From Anaerolineae bacterium (GTDB taxonomy: Bacteria; Chloroflexota; Anaerolineae; Promineifilales; Promineifilaceae): DNA of 36,401 nucleotides. Location: the NCBI GenBank assembly GCA_015486215.1, contig WFSA01000271.1:1-36401 (forward strand), in the 5' to 3' direction. The notes beneath the pieces were generated by a model, which worked only from the letters and a program-made list of their open reading frames with translations, was not told where the DNA came from and did no database searches. The translations under genes and the position numbers were made by a program. Below, in pieces: positions 8,897 to 16,879 of this stretch (position 1 is its first letter; the number at the start of each line of letters is the position of its first letter).

Positions 8897-9934
8897 ATGC
8901 AACATTTATATGATTTATCTTTTGACGAACTGACTGCGTTCATCGTCGGTATGGGGCAACCCAAATTTCGGACGCGGCAAGTCTGGGAGTGGATGTACAA
9001 AAAAGCGGTCTCCTCCTTTGATGAGATGAGCAATCTTCCCCTGTCGTTTCGTCAAAAATTGGAGGAACGGGCAGTATTGGAAACGGCCGTTGTCGTCTCC
9101 AACCAGCTTTCATCCGATAAACAGACCCGAAAAGTACTGTTCCAACTGCCCGACGGGCAATATGTGGAAACCGTCTTTATGGGATACCGTCGGCGGCGCA
9201 CGATTTGCATCAGCACGCAGGCGGGCTGCGCGATGGGATGTGTATTTTGCGCCACTGGGCAGATGGGATTTGTGCGCCATCTCACCGTCGGCGAAATTGT
9301 CGCTCAAGCAATTTATTTCTCCCGCGACTTAGTCGCCAAAGGAGAGCGCATCACCAATATCGTATTGATGGGAATGGGCGAACCACTGCATAATTATAAA
9401 AACACGCTGGCCGCCATTGACCGCCTCAACGATGAGGACGGCCTCAATATCGGCGCACGTAAAATCACTATCTCCACCGTCGGTATGGTTCCTGCCATCC
9501 TTCGTTACGCTGATGAAGGGCGGCAAACGCCGATTGCTATCTCACTGCACGCCGCCACCAATGCCGAACGGGATAAACTGATCCCCGTCAATAAAAAGTG
9601 GCCTATTGAGGATATTATTGATGCCTGTCACTACTATATCGAAAAAACAGGACGGCGAATCACCTTTGAATGGGCGTTAATTTCGGGGCAGAATGATACA
9701 ATTGAGCAGGCGCAAGCGTTAGGGCGGCTGGTGCATGGGATGTTATGCCACGTCAATCTCATCCCGCTCAATCCCACGACTGGGTTTAGCGGCAACCCGT
9801 CCTCACGAGAGCGGATTGATGCGTTCCAGCAAGAGTTGGAGAAGTATCAGGTCAGTTCAACGGTGCGTTTGCGACGGGGAATTGATATTCAGGCGGGGTG
9901 TGGTCAGTTGCGGGATCGGGTGGTGAATGCGTAG
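8897..9934 (+). CDS. rlmN: 23S rRNA (adenine-C2)-methyltransferase RlmN, radical SAM
   Basis: A 345-residue enzyme that methylates C2 of adenosine 2503 in 23S rRNA, and in some species A37 of certain tRNAs, using two SAM molecules. The radical-SAM cluster cysteines are Cys111, Cys115 and Cys118 in CAMGCVFC. The glycine-rich GMGEPLHN motif follows at about 158-165. The C-terminal Cys near 335 (AGCGQLR) is the second conserved catalytic cysteine of the family. The N-terminal helical domain (FRTRQVWEWMYKK, about 26-38) is the usual RNA-binding part. Length is normal. It converges on the LysM-M23 gene with only 32 bp between the stop codons and no visible terminator. Confidence 0.97.
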   Translation: MQHLYDLSFDELTAFIVGMGQPKFRTRQVWEWMYKKAVSSFDEMSNLPLSFRQKLEERAVLETAVVVSNQLSSDKQTRKVLFQLPDGQYVETVFMGYRRRRTICISTQAGCAMGCVFCATGQMGFVRHLTVGEIVAQAIYFSRDLVAKGERITNIVLMGMGEPLHNYKNTLAAIDRLNDEDGLNIGARKITISTVGMVPAILRYADEGRQTPIAISLHAATNAERDKLIPVNKKWPIEDIIDACHYYIEKTGRRITFEWALISGQNDTIEQAQALGRLVHGMLCHVNLIPLNPTTGFSGNPSSRERIDAFQQELEKYQVSSTVRLRRGIDIQAGCGQLRDRVVNA

Positions 9935-9966
9935 GGGCGATTCGCTGAACCGCCCATTATAAAGAA

Positions 9967-10995
9967 TCAGCACCCCACATAGCCGCACGGATCGTATAAA
10001 TTTCCGTTCAAACGAATCTCAAAATGGATATGCGGGCCGGATGAGTTACCCGTGTTACCCGTCGCCCCGATGACCTGCCCTTGCGTCACAATTTGGCCGG
10101 GAACGACATTGAAACCGCTGAGATGGGCGTAAAATGTCTCGTATCCGTTGCCGTGATTGACGACGATCAAGTTTCCGTACCCGTATATATTCCAACCTGC
10201 ATACGTCACTGTGCCTGTATCGGCGGCAAAAACGGCCGAGCCGACAGATAAACCGACATCTATCGCCTTATGCCCATACCAAAAGTGTTGTGTGAGATTG
10301 TGGGAAGTGACGGGGAAGATAAACGTTCCCGTCCCCACCACCAACGGCGTGACCCCGCCGCTATTTGATGAAGATACTGAGTCTAATGTTGGCGGTGTCC
10401 AGACAAAAACGTCGCGCACGGCGCCGGGGATCAATATCTGGGTGTCGGGATAAAGGCGGTAGGGAAATTTTAGGTTATTGGGAGCGTAGGCGACAATATC
10501 CTCTTCGGCGATGCCGTATAAATAGCTCAAACTCGCCAAAGTTTCACCCGATTGTACATCGTGCAATACGCCGTCAATGGGCAGGATGAGCAGTTCGATG
10601 TCTGTTTGTAATAGGCTGGATTCTTGGCTCAAACGGGGGTTGCCGCCGAGCAATGTCTCCGTTTTTATGCCAAATGCGTCCGCTATGCCAAGCGGGGTAT
10701 CTCCGGGTTGGACGGTATATGTTTGGAAGTCGTGCGCGGGGGCAGCTGCTTCGTCTAAGGTGTAGGGGATGGGCGCGGGGGCCAGACTGTTATCTTGGAT
10801 GATGGGCAGGTCGCCGTCGGCATCTAGTTGGGGGCTTGGTGTGTTGGCGTAAGGATTATCGGGGGAGACGGCCGTTCCCCCCCCTGCTCCTCCATCACCC
10901 CGCTGCAAAAAATTGCCCGCGAATAAAATGAGGATGGCGGCCAGCAAAACGGCCGTTCCGCCATATTTCTGAATCGGATGTTTATTTTCGCCCAT
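9967..10995 (-). CDS. Membrane-anchored LysM/M23 peptidase, copy 2
   Basis: A 342-residue protein with a single N-terminal membrane segment (TAVLLAAILILFAG, about 14-27) that places the rest outside the cytoplasm. A Gly/Pro/Asp linker precedes two LysM-like modules (YTVQPGDTPLGIADAFGI and VQSGETLASLSYLYGI). The C-terminal LytM/M23 domain has the zinc motifs HKAIDVG, then HGNGYETFYAHL and GPHIHFEIR. M23 enzymes are peptidoglycan endopeptidases or activators. The stop of the upstream paralogue overlaps this ATG as TGATG, suggesting translational coupling; a GTG three bases earlier (10998) is the alternative start. It is clearly a duplicate of 10995-12080. Confidence 0.9.
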   Translation of the reverse strand: MGENKHPIQKYGGTAVLLAAILILFAGNFLQRGDGGAGGGTAVSPDNPYANTPSPQLDADGDLPIIQDNSLAPAPIPYTLDEAAAPAHDFQTYTVQPGDTPLGIADAFGIKTETLLGGNPRLSQESSLLQTDIELLILPIDGVLHDVQSGETLASLSYLYGIAEEDIVAYAPNNLKFPYRLYPDTQILIPGAVRDVFVWTPPTLDSVSSSNSGGVTPLVVGTGTFIFPVTSHNLTQHFWYGHKAIDVGLSVGSAVFAADTGTVTYAGWNIYGYGNLIVVNHGNGYETFYAHLSGFNVVPGQIVTQGQVIGATGNTGNSSGPHIHFEIRLNGNLYDPCGYVGC

Positions 10996-12080
10996 CACGA
11001 GCAGTCGCTGACGGGACCAGCCAGATAATTCAACGGATCAAGCGTCACATCCCGCAGCCGTATTTCAAAATGCAGATGCGGCCCCGTCGAGCGGCCTGTA
11101 TTGCCCGTCGCCCCGATCCATTGCCCTTTTTCGACCGTCTGCCCTGCGCTTACGCCGACAGAATTGAGATGGGCATACAGCGTCTCGTATCCATTCCCAT
11201 GATTGATGACGATTAAATTGCCATAATCATAATAGGTGCCGGCCGCCCACGCCGCATAGGTGACGGTGCCCGTATCGGCAGCGTATAAATTATCGCCGAT
11301 AGCAGTGCTGACATCAATTGCCATATGCCCAAACCACGCGCGTTGTGTTAGACAACGGCCGTTTACAGGCCATGTATACGATCCCGTGCCAACCACCGCC
11401 CATTGCCCATCGTCATACGAAATTGCACGCGGCGGAGTCCAATGGAAGGAAGCGATCTCCGCGCCGGGAATCAACAGTTGCATCTCTGGCTCTAAGCGAA
11501 ACGGGAATTCTAAATTGTTCGCTTCATACGCGATAATCTCTTCGACGGCGACATTGTACTGTTCGGCGATACCTTCTAATTTTTCTCCCGGCCGTACAAT
11601 GTGTAAAACGCCATCCATCGGCAAAATGGTGATGGTCGCCCCCGTTTGCAGGGCGTTCGCCTCATCGCTCATTTGCGGGTTGCCGCCGAGAAGGGTCGCA
11701 GGCGAAATATCGAATTTGGCAGCGATAATACGCGGCGTATCTCCCTGTTGGATGACATATGTTTGGAAATTGTGGGCGGGATGCTTGATTTGATAAGTGT
11801 GTGGATTGCTGTCGGGCGAAAGGGCATTGCTGCTGGTGAGAATGGGAACGGGTTGATCAAATGATTCGACGGCCGTTCCCATGTTTGTCTCTGTTTGTCC
11901 GCTCTCTGGCGTGACGGCGGAGGGGACGGGGGATTGGAAGGGGATAACGGCCGTTCCCCCCCCCGCAATCTGCACCCCGCGATTCTTTTGCCAAATAAAA
12001 GCGAAAGCGATCAGCATCAACAATAACAATAAATAGCCGCCTGCGCGGCGCGTATACTCTTCTTTTTCATCCATAATCAA
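10995..12080 (-). CDS. Membrane-anchored LysM/M23 peptidase, copy 1
   Basis: A 361-residue paralogue of the next gene with the same order: short acidic-basic N-terminus, membrane helix GYLLLLLMLIAFAFIW (about 15-30), Ser/Thr/Pro-rich linker, two LysM-like modules (YVIQQGDTPRIIAAKFDI, IVRPGEKLEGIAEQYNV), and M23 with HMAIDVS, HGNGYETLYAHL and GPHLHFEIR. It has an extra AAGTYYDYG loop relative to copy 2. The start is either TTG 12080, with AGGA about 7 nt upstream, or ATG 12074; the difference is two residues. Likely role is cell-wall hydrolysis or remodelling at division, in an operon with copy 2. A terminator separates it from rho. Confidence 0.9.
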   Translation of the reverse strand: MIMDEKEEYTRRAGGYLLLLLMLIAFAFIWQKNRGVQIAGGGTAVIPFQSPVPSAVTPESGQTETNMGTAVESFDQPVPILTSSNALSPDSNPHTYQIKHPAHNFQTYVIQQGDTPRIIAAKFDISPATLLGGNPQMSDEANALQTGATITILPMDGVLHIVRPGEKLEGIAEQYNVAVEEIIAYEANNLEFPFRLEPEMQLLIPGAEIASFHWTPPRAISYDDGQWAVVGTGSYTWPVNGRCLTQRAWFGHMAIDVSTAIGDNLYAADTGTVTYAAWAAGTYYDYGNLIVINHGNGYETLYAHLNSVGVSAGQTVEKGQWIGATGNTGRSTGPHLHFEIRLRDVTLDPLNYLAGPVSDCS

Positions 12081-12098
12081 AGCAGTATCCTACCACAA

Positions 12099-12132
12099 CA
12101 AAAAAAGCGTGTCAGCTATGCCGACACGCTTT
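12099..12132 (-). terminator. Intrinsic terminator downstream of rho
   Basis: On the minus strand a 10-bp stem AAAGCGTGTC/GACACGCTTT with a short loop is followed by TTTTTTTG. It lies 63 bp past the rho stop codon and just upstream of the LysM-M23 start, so it should separate the two transcripts. Confidence 0.85.
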
Positions 12133-12194
12133 CTAATCAAGTTGCATGAGTGCGAAATTACGAAATTGCGGAATGACAACTGCACCGCTTCGCC

Positions 12195-13472
12195 CTATCG
12201 CATATCCCGCGTCAATGTTTCCAAGAACTCGTAATTATTGCGCGTGTCCCGCATCCGTTTCATCACTGCGCTTGTCGCACTGCCCAAATCATAGCCGGGC
12301 GTGTCCATCAAATGCGCCAACATTTGCCGCATAATGTACACCCGCGAAAGTTCATCTCCAGAAAGGAGCAAATCTTCGCGCCGCGTGCTTGATTTTTCAA
12401 TATCATAAGCGGGGAAGATGCGCCGTTCTTGTAAGCGGCGGCTCAGGACAAGTTCCATATTACCCGTCCCCTTGAACTCTTCATAGATGACATCATCCAT
12501 ACGGCTGCCTGTATCGACCAAACAGGTACCGATAATCGTCATACTGCCGCCAAATTCAAGATTACGCGCCGCGCCAAAGAATCGTTTGGGCGGATACAAC
12601 GCTGTTGGATCTAAACCGCCGGATAATGTACGGCCGCTTGGCGGCACAATCAAATTATACGCACGTGCCAGTCGGGTGATGGAGTCGAGCAATATGACCA
12701 CATCCTGCCCCGCTTCGACTAGACGTTTGGCACGTGCCAAAGCCATCTCTGCCACGCGGCAATGTTGGCGCACAGGCTCATCAAATGTAGAACTGACCAC
12801 TTCGCCGCGAATGGAACGCTGCATATCGGTGACTTCTTCCGGCCGTTCACCAATCAACACCACCATCAGATGAATATCGTTATAATTTTCGGCAATGCCG
12901 TTAGCGATATTTTTCAACACCGTCGTTTTACCCGCTTTTGGCGGTGAAACGATGAGACCGCGCTGTCCCCGCCCGATCGGGGCGACAAGATCGATCATGC
13001 GCGTGGCGATGATGTTCGGCAATGTCTCTAAGACTAGCTTTTCATCGGGAAAGATGGGAGTCAGGCTGCCATAATCATCTCGTTTTTTCAACAAATCTGG
13101 ATGATCGCCATTGACCGTTTCAACACGGATCAAACTGTAATACTTTTCTTTGTCTTTAGGCAGGCGCACCTGCCCCATAACCATATCACCAGTACGTAAA
13201 TTCATCCGTCGAATCTGCGAACTGGAGACGTAAATATCATCGTCACCGGGCAAATAATTATCGGAGCGTAAGAAACCCATAGATTGTTTATCTGATTCTA
13301 TGATCTCTAACACGCCGCCGCGATAATCGTATCCTTGTTTTTTTGCTTCGGCACGCATGATGCCAATCACTAAATCTGGTTTTCTAGCGGTACTAAAACC
13401 AGAAATTTCTAACTCGCGTGCAATGCCACGAAGTTCGCTGAGTTTTTTTGACTCAAGTTCTCGAATATCCAT
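12195..13472 (-). CDS. rho: Transcription termination factor Rho
   Basis: The 425-residue hexameric RNA helicase shows a Rho N-terminal helical domain (LRGIARELEISG), a cold-shock-type RNA-binding domain (MGFLRSDNYLPGDDDIYVS), Walker A SPPKAGKTT (about 174-182), Walker B VVILLDSITRLARAYN and the late LSRRLQERRIFPAYDI segment. It terminates transcripts by moving along nascent RNA. Start chosen at 13472 because GGAG lies 9 nt upstream; the ATG at 13505 has no such site and would add 11 residues. No large N-terminal insertion is present, unlike Rho of many Actinobacteria. It is preceded by a leader of nearly 390 nt from the candidate promoter at 13866-13894. Confidence 0.97.
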   Translation of the reverse strand: MDIRELESKKLSELRGIARELEISGFSTARKPDLVIGIMRAEAKKQGYDYRGGVLEIIESDKQSMGFLRSDNYLPGDDDIYVSSSQIRRMNLRTGDMVMGQVRLPKDKEKYYSLIRVETVNGDHPDLLKKRDDYGSLTPIFPDEKLVLETLPNIIATRMIDLVAPIGRGQRGLIVSPPKAGKTTVLKNIANGIAENYNDIHLMVVLIGERPEEVTDMQRSIRGEVVSSTFDEPVRQHCRVAEMALARAKRLVEAGQDVVILLDSITRLARAYNLIVPPSGRTLSGGLDPTALYPPKRFFGAARNLEFGGSMTIIGTCLVDTGSRMDDVIYEEFKGTGNMELVLSRRLQERRIFPAYDIEKSSTRREDLLLSGDELSRVYIMRQMLAHLMDTPGYDLGSATSAVMKRMRDTRNNYEFLETLTRDMR

Positions 13473-13865
13473 AGAGAAATTCTCCAAAATAGAAGGGGGT
13501 TGCATTATAAGGAATGAAAATTAAATTAAATCCAAAACTGAATTATAAAATCTCCGTTCTTAGTTGTTCATCTTCCCCATACGCCATGTATCGAATTCGT
13601 AAATAAGCAGTATCGGGCAACCGTGTCGGGCAGCCACGCTACTTAAAAAAATTGATGCGAATAGTGCGCTCAATATCTAATTTTATAGGGAGGTTGAATT
13701 TGTATATCAATAGGGGGCGGATGTCATTTTTAGGGTGAAAATCAAGGCGAATCCCACAACGCCACCCTCCGCATGGTGACATTTGTTTGTTTGTTTTTAT
13801 TATTCAAAAAAATATAAAGGGTGTAAAAAAGTGCTATCGTATGGATGTTACCAGCAGACGAGCAA

Positions 13866-13894
13866 AGTATAGCACGCGATTATATTGATGCCAA
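13866..13894 (-). promoter_or_regulatory. Candidate sigma-70 promoter for rho
   Basis: On the minus strand TTGGCA (plus 13889-13894), 17 nt, TATACT (plus 13866-13871). It reads towards rho. The transcript would have a leader of about 385 nt. The spacer between 13473 and 13913 holds no recognised gene. Confidence 0.5.
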
Positions 13895-13913
13895 CTTTTA
13901 CGCAGGGCAATTT

Positions 13914-14113
13914 AGGGCGATTGCAACCTCCAAATCGCACTGTTAAATTCCAAATTTACACCGTTTTTAGCAGCTCCGCAATTGACATAACATGTGAATT
14001 GCGAGGAATTTATGCGTTATGATTGTCGTGATCGTATGTCTTGATCGGTTTTTTCGATTTTCGATCACGAAAACGATCACGATCACGAATTAAGGCGAGG
14101 TTGCAATCGCCCT
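13914..14113 (-). mobile_element. MITE-3 copy 2, complete
   Basis: About 200 bp bounded by perfect 17-bp inverted repeats AGGGCGATTGCAACCTC and its complement. The core holds an A/T-rich half and a half made of repeated CGTGATCG/CGATCACG words. The complement matches copy 1 at 3955. No direct target repeat is obvious. It lies 20 bp upstream of the candidate rho promoter. Confidence 0.85.
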
Positions 14114-14288
14114 ATAAGTTTTACTGTTTTTGCCTAAAAGAGTTGATTGGCTAGACCGCCCTGCATATATTTCAAGTTGATGAAGATTTAAACTTGTTGA
14201 CAATGTAACACCGTACATTTTTTCACGAGTACGGCCGTCATAACTAAGTAAATATGAAATATGCCGCTTGTTTTTTGTTAAATTCATC

Positions 14289-14400
14289 GTATCTTCTCAG
14301 TATTCTGGGGAGACTTGACAAATTTTCCTAATGATACTCGTGTAAAATAAAGTGCTGATGAAATTTGTCAACTCTTGTCCACGATTTATTGAGAAGATAC
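14289..14400 (+). mobile_element. MITE-1 copy C, complete, 112 bp
   Basis: Ends GTATCTTCTCA and TGAGAAGATAC are exact; the inner arms around TTGACAAATTT continue the inverted repeat to roughly 36 bp with mismatches. Flanks (AATTCATC left, TAAATAAG right) do not form a target duplication. It lies downstream of the lipoprotein gene stop. The sequence 14114-14288 is unassigned. Confidence 0.9.
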
Positions 14401-14461
14401 TAAATAAGTGTATAAAATGTTCTCTCCCCTAACTAATGGATGCGCCCTTCGCAAACTTGAC

Positions 14462-15727
14462 CTACTGGCTGTTAATATACTCTGCTAAACGGGGCAATAT
14501 CGGCTCAATGGCGTACCCTTCCCACTGTCCAATCGCCCCCGCTGTGAACAGCGTTGCGCCGATGACGTATCCATCCTGCCTTAAGCCGTTATCATACCAT
14601 TTCAACTGCTCGATATATGCCCCGATGCCATCGTCGCCCATCCCATGTTCAGCCCAATACCTTTGAAAATCGCTCCATCCTTCTCCTTGCGGGCCGGGAC
14701 GGTTGCCGATAACGCCATCTATCCCCGCTTCAGTGATGGCTAAGGGAATGTAGAGGCCGCGCGGCAGCAGGAACTCTTCATAATACCAACGATACCGAAA
14801 CATGAGCGAGCCGCGATTCTCGTGGGCAGGCCAATCGGGGGGGATGGGGTCGCCGTAATAGAGGTAGAGGTCCGGTGCGCTGTATTCGTGCAGGCTGAGG
14901 ATGCCGCCGTGTGCCAGCGCGACCTCGACTGCGGGGATGAAGCGTTCAAATTCGTTTAGTTCGGGAACGCCGGTGGAGAAACCACCAACGGCCGTTTTCA
15001 ACCCATATCCCGCCATCTGCCGCACTCGTTCCGCTTCAAACCGTGCGTACCAATCCATCCGATCCAAGCCGGGATCGGGTTCGTTAAACCCCTCCCAATA
15101 ATCAACAGCCGGATTTAGCTGGTACCGCTCCAGCTGCGCCGCCACAAAATCGCGGGCGGCTTCTTCAGGATTATCATTATACGCCATCCCATCGGCCGAA
15201 AAACGGCCGATGGTGACCGTGTTGGGCGAAACTTGCTTCACCTCAGCTAGAAATCCCAAATCATCAACCCCTTTTACAATGGCTGGCCGTGCATTACGAA
15301 TAAAATCCATCCCTTCAGGGCTGATGCGAATGACATGAATACCCAGTTTGCTGCCGCCTAAATGGGGCAGCGCAACACGTGTCGGCAACGGCGTGGCGAC
15401 TGACGGGGGGAGAATAGTCGCCGTAGCTAGTACGGCCGTTGCCGTTGCTGTATTTGTCGGGATAAACCGTGTGTTGGTGGGGATAGGAGCCGTGCTGGTC
15501 GGCACGCCGCTTTGGATGGCTGGCAAAAATGATTGAACAGGCGGTGATGTCGGCGAAGGGGCAACTGTCCATGTCGGCACAAGCTGCGGCGGTGTCACCG
15601 TCATCTCCTTTATCGGCGGTACATCGGCCACATCCGCAGGCGTAGGTAACAAAACAACTGGTGTTGGCGTAATAGAGGCGGTACAACCCGCCAAAAATAG
15701 CAATAAGAGCAAAAGATAATACATCAT
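14462..15727 (-). CDS. Lipoprotein with clan-A glycoside-hydrolase-like domain
   Basis: 421 residues. The first 15 residues are a lipoprotein signal ending LAGC, with Cys15 as the lipidation site. A long Pro/Thr/Ser-rich linker to about residue 120 follows. The rest reads as a TIM barrel: a KLGIHVIR first strand, EGFNEPDPG with Glu near 215 in the position of the clan-A acid/base, and ITEAGIDG with Glu near 331 as the possible nucleophile. Cell-surface glycan binding or hydrolysis is inferred; the substrate and even the activity are unproven. The MITE-1 relative at 15760-15882 is inserted 33 bp upstream of the start, so its promoter region may have been changed. Two adjacent ATGs are possible starts. 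Confidence 0.75.
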   Translation of the reverse strand: MMYYLLLLLLFLAGCTASITPTPVVLLPTPADVADVPPIKEMTVTPPQLVPTWTVAPSPTSPPVQSFLPAIQSGVPTSTAPIPTNTRFIPTNTATATAVLATATILPPSVATPLPTRVALPHLGGSKLGIHVIRISPEGMDFIRNARPAIVKGVDDLGFLAEVKQVSPNTVTIGRFSADGMAYNDNPEEAARDFVAAQLERYQLNPAVDYWEGFNEPDPGLDRMDWYARFEAERVRQMAGYGLKTAVGGFSTGVPELNEFERFIPAVEVALAHGGILSLHEYSAPDLYLYYGDPIPPDWPAHENRGSLMFRYRWYYEEFLLPRGLYIPLAITEAGIDGVIGNRPGPQGEGWSDFQRYWAEHGMGDDGIGAYIEQLKWYDNGLRQDGYVIGATLFTAGAIGQWEGYAIEPILPRLAEYINSQ

Positions 15728-15759
15728 AAGTAGGGATAGAGTGCAGAGATAGAGAGAAC

Positions 15760-15882
15760 GTATCTTCTCGAAAAATTAGGAACATGAGTACAGCAGATTT
15801 GGAAAAGAACAAATTCACTTGAATGACACAATTTGTTCCCTTCTTAATTTGTTGTACTCACCCCGAGATATTGAGATATTAC
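15760..15882. mobile_element. MITE-1-like copy I (divergent), with 8-bp target duplication
   Basis: 123 bp starting GTATCTTCTC and ending in GAGATATTAC. Inverted arms include TGAGTACAGCAGATTT (15784-15799) and AATTTGTTGTACTCA (15846-15860). Exact direct repeats GAGAGAAC flank it at 15752-15759 and 15883-15890. Same length class and end sequence as MITE-1 but a different core. Confidence 0.85.
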
Positions 15883-16188
15883 GAGAGAACTGTTTTGTAC
15901 AATCTCTATTTCCGTTCTCTATATAAATGCAAATTATACATGCAGATTCCAGCCCGTACAGAAATCACACCACCTGCTACTTGTGGACTTATTATCCCAC
16001 ATCTTAACCATATAAGGCAGACTCCCATTAGGGCGATTGGGCATAGTTCATTTTACGCAAGATGATCTTTACACGTTGAGGGCGGGCACAAGGCCGCGCC
16101 CCTAGAATTTACTCCTGTAGGGGCGACCCTTGTGGTCGCCCCTACAGGCAACAACTGTAAAGAGGATTTACCCTAATTCAAACCATGT
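15883..16188. other. Intergenic spacer of dispersed repeats
   Basis: No gene. 16032-16188 is a composite: GGCATAGTTCATTTTACGC and GATCTTTACA at its left, the inverse CTGTAAAGAGGATTTACC and TTCAAACCATG at its right, and inside them an inverted pair built on GTAGGGGCGACC/GGTCGCCCCTAC (16117-16146). Related words occur at 8588, 9932 and 19806-19910. Confidence 0.55.
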
Positions 16189-16336
16189 CGGCGATTGCAA
16201 CCTCCAAAATTGGACACTGATTGTACAGATGAATACAGATAAAAGAATCAAAATCAGTGAAATCAGCGTGATCAGTGTCCAATTTCAAAACAAGAGCAAC
16301 TCAATTTTCTGTAAAAGACGAAGTTGCAATCGCCCT
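16189..16336. mobile_element. MITE-3-like copy 3 with unrelated core
   Basis: Ends CGGCGATTGCAACCTCCAAA and GTTGCAATCGCCCT match the MITE-3 inverted repeats. The core is not CGTGATCG-rich: it has GGACACTGATTG and CAGCGTGATCAGTGTCC, which themselves form inverted arms. It is therefore a relative or a chimera. Confidence 0.65.
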
Positions 16337-16456
16337 GGTACACACTGGCGGAAATTCTCCGTCAATTATCGTAGGTCAAATTTGCAAATTTGACCGTGCA
16401 ATTTTGCAAAATTGCACTACAGAAAACCCCGGAGAAGGTAGACCAAGCTGTACTAG
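16335..16456. mobile_element. Two-hairpin inverted-repeat element, copy 1
   Basis: Outer ends CTGGTACACACTGGCGG and the inverse of CTAGTACAGCTTGG are imperfect inverted repeats. Inside are two perfect 22-bp palindromes with no gap between them: 16374-16395 (half GGTCAAATTTG) and 16396-16417 (half GTGCAATTTTG). The pair is flanked by GTA and TAC. Same plan as 36121-36264. Confidence 0.75.
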
Positions 16457-16636
16457 ACTCCCATAATCTGTTTAACTCCTCCCCTTCAAAGATGGTTTGC
16501 TTTCGTAAAACAGAAATATCCTGCTAATTATCATTCCATCCCCCTTTCTGATAAAATCCTCCAGATAAATTTACAATAGACAGTATCGGAATTAAATAGT
16601 AGTTTGCAGATTAGCTTAAATTTACAATTTTTAATC
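16457..16636. other. Unassigned AT-rich spacer
   Basis: No open frame of note and no recognised repeat. A/T-rich sequence between the two-hairpin element and MITE-1 copy D. Confidence 0.4.
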
Positions 16637-16750
16637 GTAACATCTCAATAAATTGGGGCAAAGACTTGACAGGTTTCATAAGAGTCTCGCGTTTTACACG
16701 AGAGTATTATAGAAAACCTGTCAAGTCTCCCCGAAATTTTGAGAAGATAC
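16637..16750. mobile_element. MITE-1 copy D (divergent), with 8-bp target duplication
   Basis: 114 bp; left end GTAACATCTCAATAAATTGG, right end TTTTGAGAAGATAC, with inner arms around CTTGACAGGTTT and AAACCTGTCAAG. Exact TTTTAATC direct repeats at 16629-16636 and 16751-16758. It lies about 130 bp upstream of the PreP-like protease. Confidence 0.9.
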
Positions 16751-16879
16751 TTTTAATCTGCAAAAATCTGCGTAACCTGTAGGTCAGTTTTTGTTTCCGG
16801 TAATATATGGTTGCGGGATTGCAAAGGTGCATATCCTCCTCTGCAACTCCGCAACAGTACCCCAGAACTTGGAGGAACT

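Noticed and set aside
12195-13505. Rho start at ATG 13505
   Set aside because: No ribosome site there, while ATG 13472 has GGAG at good distance and gives the usual N-terminus.
13639-13782. Possible 47-residue leader peptide upstream of rho (minus strand)
   Set aside because: No Shine-Dalgarno site and a composition that is not protein-like; not listed as a gene, though a leader peptide cannot be excluded.
14090-14287. 65-residue minus-strand open frame
   Set aside because: It overlaps the end of MITE-3 and unassigned repeat DNA and shows no protein-like features or ribosome site.
15823-16065. 80-residue plus-strand open frame
   Set aside because: It begins inside the MITE at 15760-15882 and has no recognisable domain or ribosome site.
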